A stretch of 64,000 nt of DNA, taken from contig JBAIZL010000005.1 of assembly GCA_036971475.1 (NCBI GenBank), positions 170,406,386-170,470,385 on the forward strand. The letters are read 5' to 3'. The DNA is from Prosapia bicincta (lineage: Eukaryota > Arthropoda > Insecta > Hemiptera > Cercopidae). The translations under genes were made by a program, and so were the position numbers. A model generated the notes under the pieces. It worked only from the letters and a program-made list of their open reading frames with translations, ran no database searches and was not told the origin of the DNA. Shown piece by piece: positions 33,736 through 46,865 of the stretch. How positions within the stretch are numbered: position 1 is the stretch's first letter; every line of letters starts with the position of its first letter.

Positions 33736-34749
33736 CTACTAAAATAAATAAAAATTTAATTAAATTGTAGATGTGTTATTTATAACAAAATAATTTTTTA
33801 CAAATGTTAACATCAACATTAAACATTAACATAAACACAATAAGTATTAATCGCATAACAATAACGTTTTAAAAATACAATACATCTACTTAAGCTCTTT
33901 CCTTAAAATAAAATTCACAAAAATAATTTGCGACAAAATAAAAATTTCACTCATATTACCAACTGACATGTTGATCCAAGTTGATTGGATCGTCACTGGC
34001 ATCACGCTGCCGCAGCGATAACGACAAATTCCCAGCGCTCCAGTAATTAGGAATACACATAATTAACTAGAGTTGTATAAAACCGGTATCTTTCGCTTGG
34101 AGGAGCTGGTGTTGCTAATGCGTTCATAAACTTTGCCAATATACTTCTGTTTTTGTATTTGTAAGCATCGATTTCTTAATTTTGAATGCCTCGTGTCAGC
34201 AGAACGTGCATCAAGGTTTCGTAACTTTATATTACAAGTTACTTTTATCTAAATAACTGATTTGTTACTATTCAGTCTACTGATCTTAATATATAAGCTA
34301 TATAATTATTCTAAATACTTACCCAAGATATTTGTAACGTTCTCAGCTCTGTGCATTAAAGTCATTATTTTAATTTATTTATATAAATTCTACGCTGTTT
34401 ATAATTACGTTGATTTATTGATTTCCACATCAAACATTAGGTTTTTCACGATCTCTACGGTGTGTATTTAGTTTGGTAATTCAATTTACTTATGTTTACA
34501 TAAATAACGCCTTTGCTGTGTGAATTTACATTATTCTTCGTTATCCATAGGCACGTTTATATTGTATATGTTTTGAAATGTGTAGTTTTAGGTTGGTATG
34601 GCAATTTATTTATTTAAACCCAATTTATTTATTTATTGTATGCATTTACATTTTGCATTGTTTTTTATAACAACGTTTATTTTGTAGCTTTTTTTAATGT
34701 GTGAATTTAGATTGGTACTTCATTTAGTTTATGGAAATCCATTCCTCTT
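33736..34749. other. Copy A, noncoding; loose 120-bp periodicity
   Basis: Matched by 53895-54630 in copy B up to about 34490. From 34460 on, phrases like GTGTATTTAGTTTGGTAATTC recur near 34586 and 34700, a weak repeat absent from B. No gene. Confidence 0.4.
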
Positions 34750-34960
34750 TCAATTTAGATGATTCATTGGTTTAAATAACGTTTATATTTTCACGCTTGC
34801 TATTTTGTATATTTCATTGTGTATTGCAAGTTTTTACATCGATTTCTTCAACCACATAACGTGCGTTGATTCTTTGGATTCAATGGAGATGTTGATATTT
34901 AAACTATCAGAAATGTTTCCTTGAACAGTTGTGAAACAAATAATTATACACAGGAATTTT

Positions 34961-34974
34961 AGCATTGGCAATAT
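34961..34974. repeat. Jockey target-site duplication, left
   Basis: AGCATTGGCAATAT here and AGCATTGGTAATAT at 36035-36048 differ by one base and flank the Jockey insertion, as expected for target-primed insertion. Confidence 0.8.
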
Positions 34975-36034
34975 TTTTTTTTTTTTTTTTTTTTTTATTA
35001 AAACTGGTCATTTCTGACTAACCATTAATTTACATTTGATAATTAGATTTTAGCTTTTATTACAAAGAATCCATTGATTTCTATTGTATCTTGTTTGATG
35101 TTGGAAGCCAACCGGCGTGAGGAAGAGCATTGTTGTCACTCTTGTCGTTCAACGAGTTCAAATGGTTTTGTCCTTTTGAGTCGTCTTGTCAGGTGGTTGT
35201 TGTCGAGAAGTCTCAGTGCCTCAGGATTCTCGTGTTGAGTGAGCCGATTTACGTGTTTGATGGCGTTCTGTTTTATGACTTCCTCGACCATGGGTACACC
35301 AAGATCGCAATGCAAGTCACTGTTACGCACATACCAAGGAGCGTTGGCGATGTTTCTTAGTACTTTGTTCTGGAAGCGTTGTATCCCTTGTATGTGACAT
35401 TTGCTGGCACAGCCCCAAAGCTGTATACCATACGTCCAAACCGGTTTGAGGATTTGGTTATATACCAATAGCTTGTTGTATATTGATGCCCGTGAATTTC
35501 GACTGAGTAGCCAATACATTTGCCTGTAGCGAGTCTGGAGTTCTGTGAGTTTTATTTTGACATGCTCGACCCATTTGGCTTTTGCATCAAGATTCATGCC
35601 GAGATATTTAGCTGAATCATGATATGGGATAACACTTCCATTCATTTCGAGCCTCTGAGGGTTTGGGATCCTCTTGTTTGTAAAGTTCACATGGACTGCC
35701 TTCTGGTCGTTGAGTTTGATGCGCCATTTCTTGGTCCAAGCCTCAACTGAATCGTTTGATCTTTGTAAGCGTGTTGTCGATTCTTGAACGGTTTTCGCTG
35801 TCGCTGCGTTTGCTGTGTCGTCTGCGAAAGTGGCCGTGATGACGTTGGCTGTTTGCGGAAGATCACTGGTGTACAGCAAGTACAGGATTGGTCCCAATAC
35901 GCTGCCTTGTGGGACTCCAGCTTGTATTTCCTTGAAGTCAGAATACGTAGATTCGTGGTTTACTCGAAACAGTCTGTTCGATATGTACGATTTCAGTAGA
36001 TTCACAAACTGGGCTGGCAGAAACATGTTGAGTT
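34975..36034 (-). mobile_element. 5'-truncated Jockey-clade non-LTR retrotransposon
   Basis: A T-run at 34975-34996 on the plus strand is the poly(A) tail of a minus-strand element. It contains the C-terminal half of a reverse transcriptase (35136-36026) and a 3' untranslated region of about 140 bp. The 5' part, including the endonuclease, is missing, typical of incomplete reverse transcription. Flanking 14-bp duplications mark both ends. Confidence 0.88.
35136..36026 (-). pseudogene. Jockey-clade reverse transcriptase, C-terminal 296 codons
   Basis: The frame starts at an internal Met (MFLPAQF) only because the element is truncated. QAGVPQGSVLGP (residues 35-46) and FADD (67-70) are the conserved reverse transcriptase motifs. 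The tail with PWYVRNSDLHCDLGVP and RRLKRTKPFELV is characteristic of Jockey-clade proteins. The frame is uninterrupted to its stop, so the insertion is fairly young, but with the N-terminal palm, fingers and endonuclease missing it cannot act by itself. On insertion the enzyme copies RNA at a nicked target. Confidence 0.92.
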
Positions 36035-36295
36035 AGCATTGGTAATATGAAACAAAAAGCCAATAATATTTTAATCGTCTGGAATTGTTTATAATAAGTC
36101 ATGAGAGTTCTGAATTCAAAATTCCTAGGCGGAAAATTGAGAGTAATTATCTCAGACGAAACAGAGTTCTCTGGATTATTACTGGAAGAAACTATTCCCA
36201 ATCTCTATAGTACTGGAGGAACATAACACAGATGAATACACCCTGGGATTAATCCACTTCAATACACATTCAAATTCGCTGTAGTATAGTTACAT

Positions 36296-37689
36296 AATAG
36301 TTACGTAGAAGATATAATACATTTTTAACTATTTTTCGAAATTACTCTGCATTATTTATACCTAAAATATTATTATTTTGTTTTATGTTATTTCTATTTT
36401 TTCTAATAAACCCATCTTAGACAAAAGAGTATGCTATCAATTTTCCCTCTATCTTTTCCATAAATATTTGTACTTTTGGAATCCACTATTTAAAGGTTGG
36501 CCTATTGTAAACCTCAGTAGTCTTCTATAATAGTATAACTTACAAATTTACAAGTGTTCCCACTTTTTCACTTCTTTTTAATTTTTTAGATTTAGGTACT
36601 TAATTGTATATACCTACTTAACGTTTAGGTTCAGTTGTTCCAGAATTTCTTCAGAGTATTGATAATCCAAAATAAAATTCCACAAGCAAAATTGATATAA
36701 CATGTTTATATATTATATATAGTTTAAATTTATGTCAACTGAAGTCAAATTTACCTTTTTTTATTGAAAAGTTACTCATAAAAAAATTCTTTTAAATTAG
36801 TATTTAAATATTTTCCAATTACATTTGTAAAAACAGTCTTATTTCCTAATAATTTCTTATTTCACTAATATTGCAGAGGATTCTTTACATTGTTGTTCAA
36901 TTTCGACTTGGTACCGTTGATAAATGTTTATATTTATGTGATTCATTATTAATTACGTTAACCAAAAGAGATATACATAAGTTCTGTTTCTTCAACATTT
37001 GCTGATATTTTCAGACTAAATGCTTCCATTTTCTTGACAAAGTTGCAGCAGCTTTTCTAATCTTCAGACTCTCAAGGAAAAATCGCCCAATATAAACGAT
37101 CCCGCTTGAGATAAATGACTGAGGGGAAGTTATTTATTATACATTTGTGTTGGGTTGAAGAATAAATAATTTCACTGTTACAGTTTATTTTTCAGCACGT
37201 ACCGAATATTTGTGTCCGTTATTTTTAGGAGAGTTTGATTTTAGATTTATTTAAGTTTAACACAGTTTTTCGTTATTGCATTTATTTTTTGCATTTTATC
37301 CATTCCCTTTATTTGCAAACATTGCATTTAAATTAGTAGCTACTTATTTCTGTATTTGCTAACTTTTGTGATCAACCTGTCTTCATCAAGGCATACTCAC
37401 TTCTGTATTTACTCACTTATGTAGTTCTCACTTTAAACGTAGGCCACACAATTATTTAAGTTGCATTTGAATATCCATATTTACATTATATCCCTCTTAG
37501 GGACCTTATATTGCACGTTGTTGGTTTAGAAGAACCATGCTTTTTTTTAAAATGATAAATGCACTTTGATCAGATTTTCATTCAATAAATAATACGTGTG
37601 TTCAAAATTATCTACAAAAGTTATTAAATAACTATTTCAAAATAACCTAATAACATTATCGGTATTATTAACCATTCCATTAAAAACGT
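36296..37689. other. Copy A, noncoding; one 53-bp minisatellite unit
   Basis: 36950 onwards matches 54640 onwards in copy B. At about 37350-37420 there are one to two units of the sequence that is amplified about 69 times in copy B (55000-58675). No gene supported. Confidence 0.5.
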
Positions 37690-38090
37690 TGAGTCGTTAC
37701 GTTTTTACACCAAACAAAATTAATTGAGACAAGGATTTTTTTCTCGTATTAATTCATAATGAATCGTGCACATTGTTTAAGGTGGTTTAATCTTTAGTAT
37801 AATTTCACCATTTCGGTAACAACATCGTGAGAGAATTAACTATACGATAAGAACATAACTACAGAATGGCAGCCAGGTGACTTTCCCCATTGCTGAAGTG
37901 ATCCCGGGCTATTCATTATCCTGAGATACGGCCTCCTGGTAACAGAACTTCGCCAGAATAAGTCGTTACCGTCAATATACGGCTCAACTAACGCCCGCAC
38001 TTTCTTACTCACATCTGCTTCTTTCCAAATTTCTAATCAATATTTCCTTATTACATCTGTTGGTCTCTAGAAGCAGCTATGCACTGCGGT
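37690..38090 (+). repeat. Dispersed repeat R1, copy A
   Basis: Shared with 58948-59350 (+) and inverted with 62660-63045. Core phrases: TGAGATACGGCCTCCTGGTA, AAGTCGTTACCGTCAATATA and CGGCTCAACTAACGCCCG. Higher GC than its flanks, no open frame shared between copies. Nature unknown. Confidence 0.7.
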
Positions 38091-38249
38091 TCTGTCAAAC
38101 CTATTTCATATGATAAAACTTGTATTCTTATTAGGATAATATAACATAATGAAAAAAAAACTAAAACGTTTAATTCAATTTTAAATGTGCTGTAATCTTT
38201 AAAAACCAAAATAAAACGTATCTACATTGTCATATTTATCTGTATGAAA

Positions 38250-40300
38250 GTGTTAATTATCCCTTAATGTTATAAAACTCCTTTATTCCTGACGGTAGCT
38301 ACATTACCCAAAACTGTATAAAGAGCAATTATTTCTACAATAGCTAAAATCATATCTTTTTAAATAAGGCTTGTTGTATTTAATGGGTGAGTAGGCGCAC
38401 TTTATCAATACAATGAATGTAACATTCACTAAGAATTTCTCAGATGTAACTTTACTTTCAGATTAAAGATAAGATTTATATTATATAAATCTGTTATAAA
38501 ATATCACAGCAAAATTGTTTGGTTACCAGAGGTACACACCCTACAGACCCTGGTTAAAGTAAATTTCAAGTAAGATGCATTACTACTCTATGTAAAGTAT
38601 CCGTATGTTATATTTTCAAACCTTCCCTATATCAAGTACTCCTATTTATTCTTAAGGGTTAAAGTTGGTAGATAGAGCTTTGTAGCTCCAATAGAGAGTT
38701 GAGTTATTTACAGCATGCATGCCTACACATGTAATGCCGTAATATCTATCATACGCCAAACTATGAGTGGGTTTATGTACCTAGTTATAGTCACAATATT
38801 TTCCTAACCTTCTTTGATGGAAATAGTCATTATCGCTTCAAAAAGATGTGTTTTTCTTTTATCCTGTTTAAAAATTCTATTTTCATTGTTAAACAGTTTA
38901 AAATACTAAAATACATCTTTATAATATTTTACAAGTAAAATGAAGCTGTTTATTATATAACTACTTTGATGCCAGATGGGGCAGCCGTAATAAAACGTCA
39001 AAGTTGTTTTCTGTCTCTCGAGACAGAATTAATTGATGTAATTTAAAGGAGAGATTGCTGAGTTTTACAAAATGACATTTCAAATGAAAGGTTACGCTTC
39101 TATGAATAATGTATTTTCAAGATATCTGACTTTATTCTACAAGCTGTTGGGCCTTTACATTTAGATTTTTCTCACCCGAAGAACCACTGATTGCAGAATA
39201 TATTTTACTCTTAAAATGAATATAGACTATTACCCTTTTCATGCCGAATTCGAATCTGAAAGTCTTATAAAAACTTTAAGCTGAGTATTTTGAGTCGTAC
39301 TGGAAAGTTTAAACTCGTATAAGATATCATAAAGGGCCACCAAATCGTTATTTAGCTATTTACGTTTTTTCGTGAGACGAAATTAACTATATTTAATGTA
39401 ATAAGAAATGTAAACCAGGAGTATTTAAGGGTCGTTGTACCCTAAGTGACACCCTCTTTAATTTTTTCACAGCTAATAATTATATGGTACCGTTTCGTGT
39501 CTGATGATAGAACTAAATTAAGATTGTCTTGGCCTGTTTTTTTTTCCTTTTCAGATTGTTTTCTCCTGCTCTTCCCGTGTAACTTGACGCACTGTCTCTT
39601 TTCGCTGACTTCGGATTATCCATGGACGAAGCTATTACGGCTTGGTACAAGGGCAATCAATCGTCAAATTGGAAATTAGTAGTTCAACACCTACTTCTTG
39701 GATGGGAGGTTTGACAACAAAACCCTCGCGCTTACATCTACAAAGGTCATTTCCTCAATGGGAAGATATGGCCGTATCAAGTCACTCCAACTCAAAGCGC
39801 GTTGGACCCCATGAATTAGTCTTTGCAACTTGTATCTTACGTTCATCTCCACCTCACATGCACTTGCCATTAGTATCTTTGCCGTGAATAAAGGGTAACG
39901 ACCCATGGATAATTGGAAGTCATCGTAAAGATACAATGGACTACGTTGTGAAGATTAGGATGAAACAACCTGGCAAGGAAAACATCCTGCTAAGAAAAAC
40001 TCGCGATAGATCCAGCGATAGTCTGGATTGAGAAATATATATGCAAAAGGCTGGGATGTATATTACCTAGGAAATACTTTGTTTGTGATTCTGCTTATAG
40101 AGTTCATGTTCTTTATCATCTGTAACCTACTTGAAACTATAGATCTAATGGACTTGAAAAACTAAACATTAGTACTTCCGTTGGTCTAGCAACATTTAAC
40201 GACCGTCGGAATGTGCTACTGCATTACGTGTAATTTAACTCTGAAGCAGATCTTAATCAGTACTCACTATTTACATGATATTTATAAATTGACAATTTAA
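38250..40300. other. Segment present only in copy A
   Basis: About 2 kb between points that are nearly adjacent in copy B (59490 and 59640, joined there by a TA run). It includes an inverted P repeat (38880-39225). It also includes a GC-richer part at 39580-40020 with an unrecognised 81-codon minus-strand frame (39936-39691), which has no motif and no start or splice context I would trust. Confidence 0.5.
38880..39225 (-). repeat. Repeat P, inverted copy
   Basis: The reverse complement matches 40815-41165 at roughly 90 percent, for example GGCCCAACAGCTTGTAGAAT and AGAAGCGTAACCTTTCATTT. With the forward copy it forms an inverted pair with a loop of about 1.6 kb. Confidence 0.8.
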
Positions 40301-40309
40301 ATTTTGAGA

Positions 40310-41280
40310 TGGTTAGACAGTAAAGGCAGCAGCCGTCTGTGCTAGTCATGTGTCAGTATGTCATATCTACCCTTTGACAGAATTAGTGTTAAAAGTGTAT
40401 GCGCGTGTGATAGTTTGTAAAAACGTGTCAATTAATTGCCGTAGTTTTTCTTAAACGATTTTTCAATCTGGGTTGGTTAATTTCGTAGTTAGCGCAATAA
40501 CTCAGGTGAGACCGTTGGTACTTACTGCCAGCAAGTGAAATTGTCGTGTGAAATGTAACAATACATTATAATTTAATGAAAACGCTAAATATGGTACACG
40601 GTTAGGACGTAATGACGCTTAAATTCTCCTGGTCTCTCTAGTTTTGTATTTCTTAGAACATTTATCACAGATAATCTCGTCTCAGGAAAGATTGAAACAA
40701 CTAAATAACGATTATGTGGCTCTTTATTATATATTATAGAAATACAGGTATAAACTTTTAAAATACTCAATATAACCTCAGTTGTAAGACATCAGATTCG
40801 AATGAAAAGATTAGTTGTCTCTTTCATTAAAAAAAGTCAAATATATTCGGCATTCAGTGGCGCCTCGAGTAAGACAAATTTAAATGTAAAGGCCCAACAG
40901 CTTGTAGAATAAAGTCAGACATCTAGACAATACATTATTCATAGAAGCGTAACCTTTCATTTGAAATGTCATTTTGTAAAACTCATCAATCTCTCCCTTA
41001 AATGACACCAATTAATTCTGTCTCCAGCGAAAACACCTTTCACTTTTCATTACGCCTCCGCCATCTGGCATCAAGGTAATTATATACTTCAATTACAGCT
41101 TCATTTCACTTTTACAAAAATAAAAAGATGTGTTTTAGTATTTCAAACTGTTTAACAATGTAACGTCAACTATTTAAAACGCTGTTTTTTCATTAGACAG
41201 GATTAGACCAAAATTAGTATACAAATATTATGACTTTGTTTACGGTAGCAAATTCCCATATTATTCTTCATCAAATCTTT
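40310..41280 (+). repeat. End of copy A, including forward repeat P
   Basis: Matches 59640-60610. Contains a conserved phrase AACTCAGGTGAGACCGTTGG, near 40500 and 59817, and the forward P copy (40815-41165). No gene. Confidence 0.75.
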
Positions 41281-41766
41281 ATCAAGTTTTCTTTTTTCCC
41301 ACAAAATTGTCCTTCTTATCTATTTCGATAAGTTTATTTACAAGCAATATTTTCCTTCAAAACATAATATTGTATATCAAAATTTAATGATGTCCAATAT
41401 TTTTACTAGACAAATTCTTTAACTAAGTAAACCTTTTTACTAGGTAAACTTCGCCTTTACCTAGTATTATAAATAGTTCCTAACCTATTAAAACTATTGT
41501 TGAACCTCTAAGCCCACGTATCAAAATTGATTACAAAATCCTTTCACTCCATTTAATACAAATTTGGTTAAACTAACCTTTACTTCAACGTTGTCTTTTA
41601 ACAAGTACTTTAAATGTTTAATCAATTTTCGTCACATGTAAACCTTAATACCTTATCTTACTATTTACACAAACAACACAGTTTTAGAAATTACCTTTTC
41701 AAAAATAAAAAGTAATAAAAATTTTCGGTAATTTTTGTTTATCCATAATAGCAATTAAATTAAACA

Positions 41767-41768
<2 letters not shown>

Positions 41769-41828
<60 letters not shown>
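41769..41828. repeat. (TA)n microsatellite
   Basis: About 60 bp of pure TA. The matching place in copy A (about 15993) has only GGTATATAAATT, so the run grew after the duplication or was lost in A. Confidence 0.95.
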
Positions 41829-41831
<3 letters not shown>

Positions 41832-43579
41832 TGTGTTTTAAACTTAAATTTAAACATTCTGTTTTTAATATATCTTCCTATATAATATTATTTATTTCAA
41901 TTCTACGCGTCATCAATAATGGGGAAGTGATATAGAATCCAAGATATTTTCAGGGTCCGGGAAAATATAACAAAATTTAGTAACGACGCCCCAAAAAAAC
42001 GAAAAAAAGTATTCAACGATACAGACAATAAATTTTAACGGAACAAGTTCTTCCAACTGTTTACCTCGTTCTTAAGTAAACTTTATTTTTAAAACGTCCA
42101 TCCTAAATGGATACTTTTTAGATAACGAAATATTCAAATGAGGTATAACGTATGATCTGTTGTATAAAATATAACGTGTATATAAAACGTTTTGTGTGCA
42201 TTGGAAAGAGACGTTATTTTGTCGATTTTCAAAATTTTAAATTTTTGGGTACCCTAACAAGCGTTATTGTTTTATCTTAATTTCTGAAACTCTTTGTATC
42301 ACTTGGTGTAATTTTTCTTGCTATTATCGATTACGCCTAGAATAGCAATAACTAAGGTTTTGTTTTGTATTAGTTTATAAATATTAAAAAAAACTATAAT
42401 TACTATCTTAAACTATTAATTCATTACATTTTTATAGTTTAGTTTTCGGAATTTCACTACATCATAAGTCTCACAATTTTCTTTAAATACGAATACAATT
42501 TTCCACTTATGCAATTAAAATATACTCTACATGCATCGACAAAAACGTTAAACTGATTAAAACATTTATAGTTTTATCAAAATTATTACAGAACCGGTTA
42601 GCAATGTTCAGTTTTTTTTTACCTATGTCATAACCTCGGTATTCCTGTCAAACAAAATTTTAGGCACATAAATGATGATATTGTAAACATTTAAGTTAAT
42701 TTTTCCGGTAAGATTCAAGGATATATCCGGAGAATCGTAAAGCAATATGACTCATTTTCGCTCCAAACCTCGTAACCGCCACTGAGCCCTTTTAAGTTAT
42801 AAGGGCTGTAAATTTTATGCGTCGATTTGTAAACTTGGGAATGGTTCCAAAAATAACTCTGCTTTGGCCAACAAATTGATTTATGCTACCGACAATGACG
42901 CTCACCAGACGGATTTATTCACCGCAATATTCCCGACAATACATTTACGTCTAATGCGTTCACAGATTTAAAATCTTGCGCTGCCGTAGGAAGCTCCATT
43001 TCCGTCAAAACTACGCAGTTCTTTAGCCTTTACATCAGGTCTTTGCCTGGGCACGATGAAATTGGACTTCTAACGAAATGAATCTGGTAGAGACTATTTG
43101 TCCAACGTTTTTTATTTTTACCTGCCTAATATGAAATTCTAAAACTACAGTCCCCTATAATCTTCTATACCTATGATCCCCTAATTTATCATCTCAATTG
43201 TAACATCTCTCCCACTGGCATACGTTTCGGGTTAAAGAAATTTTACGCAATACTAGATTGAATACATAGACAAGGCAACCGGCTGTTTGAAGCATTATTT
43301 TCCATTTTTGTGAAAATAATAGGGAACACACAAGTTAATCACCTTAACTGTTTTTATTCCGCATAGGGCATTTTTACATAAGGTTCTTTTCATAGAACAA
43401 CTCCAGACAGTACCAAAACTTGAGCTAACTTGAGCTAACTTGTGGAGCAAAAGTGATTTAAAAAAGTAACAAAAATTAAATCCTATAATTTATTTTCTCA
43501 TGAGTTTCACCGAAAATCCATCACTGTGTTCTACTAAACAAATTCTAAACAATAACTTTATACGTTTTACTAGCCTTCG
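41829..43579. other. Copy B, noncoding part
   Basis: Matches 16000-17860. The GC-richer island at 42720-43090 is conserved with copy A but has no supported exon. Confidence 0.4.
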
Positions 43580-43960
43580 AATGGGATCAATATATTTCGA
43601 TCCATTTATTTGAGTTCTGTATATAAAATTGGGTCCAGGTATTTCGGTTAATGTATTTGGATTGATGCACTTGGATTTATGTAATTGGATACTTGTATTT
43701 GAATTTATGAATTTTGATATATGCATTTGGATATACGTATTCGGCCATAAGTATTTGTTTTTACGTATTTTGGTTTAGGTATTTTGTTTAATGTATTTGG
43801 ATTTATTTATTTTAATCTATGTATTTAGATCCACGCATTTGGCTATAAATATTTGAGTCTATCAATTTTGCTCCAGGTATTTCGTTCAATATACTTGGAT
43901 TTGTTTAATTGCATTTATATATCTTGCTCTACTTTTTGTCTGTTTTTATTTGGATACATG
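43580..43960. repeat. Degenerate GTATTTGGAT-like tandem repeat, copy B
   Basis: Paralogue of the array at 17866-18260, with the same loose ATGTATTTGGAT-type phrases. Confidence 0.7.
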
Positions 43961-45643
43961 TATTAGATTTTGTGAAATTAATTTTAGAAGTACCAATAGA
44001 AAGGTTTATTAAAACTACTTGGTAATAATATTTGCTTAGTGGATCTTTTCAATAGATATACCTAATAGACTATGAGCTCCTTAAGCAGATAGGCGAAGGT
44101 CGGGTGGTATCGACCACGTTAGCTTTATTCCATATAACGTTTTATTTAGGAACTAAGAATAATTGACTTGTTTGCCATTCTAACCTTCATACCTTTAACC
44201 AAGTAGGCCTACCATTAAATAGTTTTGTTTCAAAATATTAAAAAACTATTTATTTTTTGCAAATTTGAAAACCTATGCAGATTGTGGAGGTGGTATCATA
44301 TATTAGTCATGTTGTGCTGAATAAAGAGACTTTTAATTTATTTTAATTATATACTCATCCATAAAATATTCATAAAAACAATTATTTTCGAAGAATTAAC
44401 TATAAAACTAGATTTTGTTCATTTATAAAGTTTTAGTTATGTTTTTGTGAGGTATAAAATTAAAAATATATTTTAGGTTAGGATGAACATAAAAAACTCC
44501 TAATCTCTTCTTATCCTATTATTTTTTCGTACAAATATCCCACTAGTAATAAAGACTACTTCCTACTAGGTCGACTCAATTTTCATGAGTCCAGTCTTTA
44601 CACTGTATTCAGTATTCTCCAAAACTCTCCCAACAAATGATGCAGTGAGTCACATCGTTAGTCTTGTTTGGACTAATTTCGACAATAATACTTAAAGCTT
44701 TTAAAAAAATTATACTTTTGTAATATTTCCTCAGTTTGTTTTCCACAACTTACAATTTTCACTGAGCGCCCCCTAAATTCACCTTATATATCGCTCTGAG
44801 TTTGTCCCCTAATGAGTTTCTTGGCACACTATATTTTTCACTTTCTTCCCTTATTGCCATTTTTCACATAAAACGTGTTCTATGGCTCTCTTCATACACT
44901 CTTCACTCAATTTCCCTCTTACCTTTCCCATTTCTCTCTGGAAAAAAATACTTTAATTGCAGTTTTAACTGTAAAGATTTTCATAGATTCCTTTGTCTGA
45001 TACCATCCGAAAGAATTTTATCTTATACCACCCGAACGGCAATTGACATGGATTCAACTATAAAGAAGTTATTAAATTGTCTAGGGATCCATTTTGCCTA
45101 CATCTTTTAGAGCAATAAAGTGAGTTTATGATGGTAAACAAAATTCATATAAATAGTCACATTCACTGAAGTTATATTCTCCCAAACCTAACTTTGTACT
45201 GCAACAAACACGAATAAACAACAAATCGTGACCCTACAACTAAACAACGCAGCGTTATCATCCAATATGGTGACAACTACTCCGTTTTCCTTAATAAAAT
45301 CTGATGCCATGACAGGTGCTGCCGTTAGTCGTATGCTGGATAATCATGATTTGTACTATACCACCCCCTGTCCGAATCCAGACGACATTCCCCCGCTAGG
45401 AACACATTGAAATACAGAGAAAATACGATTTTACATATTTTCTTTTCACGGCATTGTATACCAAAAGCATGCGGATTTCTTAACATACCTATCGTTCTAA
45501 TACATATAAGACTAGTTTTATATTCTAATAATTTAATTAAATGAATTGTTAAAACGTATAACGTCTCCGACACTAATAAAACAATGAGGCCATAATAATA
45601 TAAATGAAATACATTTTCTTTGAAAATATTGCATCGAAAAACG

Positions 45644-45683
<40 letters not shown>

Positions 45684-46199
45684 AGGTAATTTGTTTATGG
45701 GAGGAAAGTTATAACGACGGGGTTATTGAGAGATAAGCATTAGTAGGTGACAACAAATATGGTTTCTTGTTAGGGGTTGAAGTGCTCTCACTACAAAACG
45801 CGTGACTGGTGTCTATAAACCGAGTGCACAACACTCAAAGGCGGAAGCAGTTGTTATGAGTTGCTCCTTATCCTTTAAAAACCATTTCAGAATTATTTAT
45901 GACTTTTTTCAATACTTATTACGTACACGAATATGTTTTATAACTATTATGTCAGATAATACTTGCATTACTTTTGTCCTCCTAAATTATGATTTTAAGA
46001 GAAGAAAAATAATGTTTTATTAGGATTTCGATCGACCAAGATTTCGATTGAGTGATAAATATCCCTCAATAAATAGCGATTCACAACTATTTTTATTACG
46101 TAGAACTATTTAAAAACTTATATAAGTCATTTTAAGTGTAGTTAACTAAATGTAAAGTTAACTAATATTAAATTCCTAATTCAGAGGTCTAAGTATAAA
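43961..46199. other. Copy B, noncoding part
   Basis: Matches 18260-20244, plus a B-specific insertion at 44098-44395. A (TA)n run at 45645-45680 is much longer than in copy A. No gene. Confidence 0.4.
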
Positions 46200-46280
46200 C
46201 TAATGCACAGATTCAAAACAAAATCGTGTATTAGTATAACTAAAGTGCCGATTCAGAACAAAATCGTGTACTAGACAATT
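46200..46280. repeat. Contracted 40-bp tandem repeat
   Basis: About two units of the repeat present about nine times at 20245-20605. Confidence 0.85.
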
Positions 46281-46534
46281 CTACTATATTTGCTCTGGTT
46301 TCTTCTTTATTGAGAACTTGGTTTCTGTTTAACGAAATATATGTGAAATATTAAGAATAAATGGGACAAAATGAGATTTTAAATTTTAGATCTATGTTAC
46401 AATAATTATTTTTAATGGAAACCAGTGAACGAATTTAATATCCATATAGCATTTAAATATCAAAAGGGTTATCAAGAAATAATTGAAATTTTTAAATATA
46501 TGAAAAGCTTGTTGAATATCGACTCAAAATGGTT

Positions 46535-46865
46535 TTATTTATTTATTGCGACTTTTAAGCAACTGACATGTCGCCCTTATCAAGCTCTCAGTGCTAAAAA
46601 AACGAAATTTCTACATTAAGAGTTCAAATAGGTAATGTGAGGAGGCAAAACATCAAACCACTACACTTTTCAAACATTTCCTTTAAACTGTAGGAAAAGT
46701 TTAACTGTTGTGCTAGCTCGACTGTACGCACTACTATAGTTCTAGAGGTTTTGCTCCTCACGTTACCCATTTCAACTCTAAATGTAAGGATTTCGTTTCT
46801 TATAACAACACAGGCTTGATAAGAGCGACAAATCAGTCCCCGAAACGTGGAAATAAATAAATAAT
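46535..46865. repeat. Foldback element
   Basis: The segment 46545-46650 is an inverted match of about 46745-46860. Aligned phrases are AGTTCAAATAGGTAATGTG with CGTTACCCATTTCAACTCT, and CGCCCTTATCAAGC with GCTTGATAAGAGCG. Arms are about 110 bp around a loop of about 95 bp. The element is partly shared with copy A (20870-20950), which lacks the right arm. Confidence 0.75.

Larger units (their letters stand above)
34750..36295 (-). repeat. Repeat E, inverted copy split by Jockey
   Basis: The minus strand of 34750-34974 plus 36035-36295 aligns with 32410-32935. Together the two E copies form an inverted pair about 3.9 kb across. Confidence 0.65.
15600..41280. repeat. Segmental duplication, copy A
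   Basis: Colinear with copy B (about 41400-60610). Anchors include CTAGTATTATAAATAGTTC (15655 and 41460), the phrase with CTTATACCACCCGAAC (19030 and 45025), the R2 repeat, the hAT relic, the mariner relic, the R1 repeat (37690 and 58948) and the segment starting near 40310 and 59640. Copy A is longer because of the provirus (7.6 kb), about 2.4 kb at 34495-36950 including a Jockey insertion, and about 2 kb at 38250-40300. Nucleotide similarity looks roughly 80-90 percent by eye, with many indels. Confidence 0.88.

Noticed and set aside
39642..39936. 81-codon frames on both strands of a GC-richer patch
   Set aside because: No domain, splice borders or paralogue could be recognised; left as unassigned sequence in an A-specific segment.
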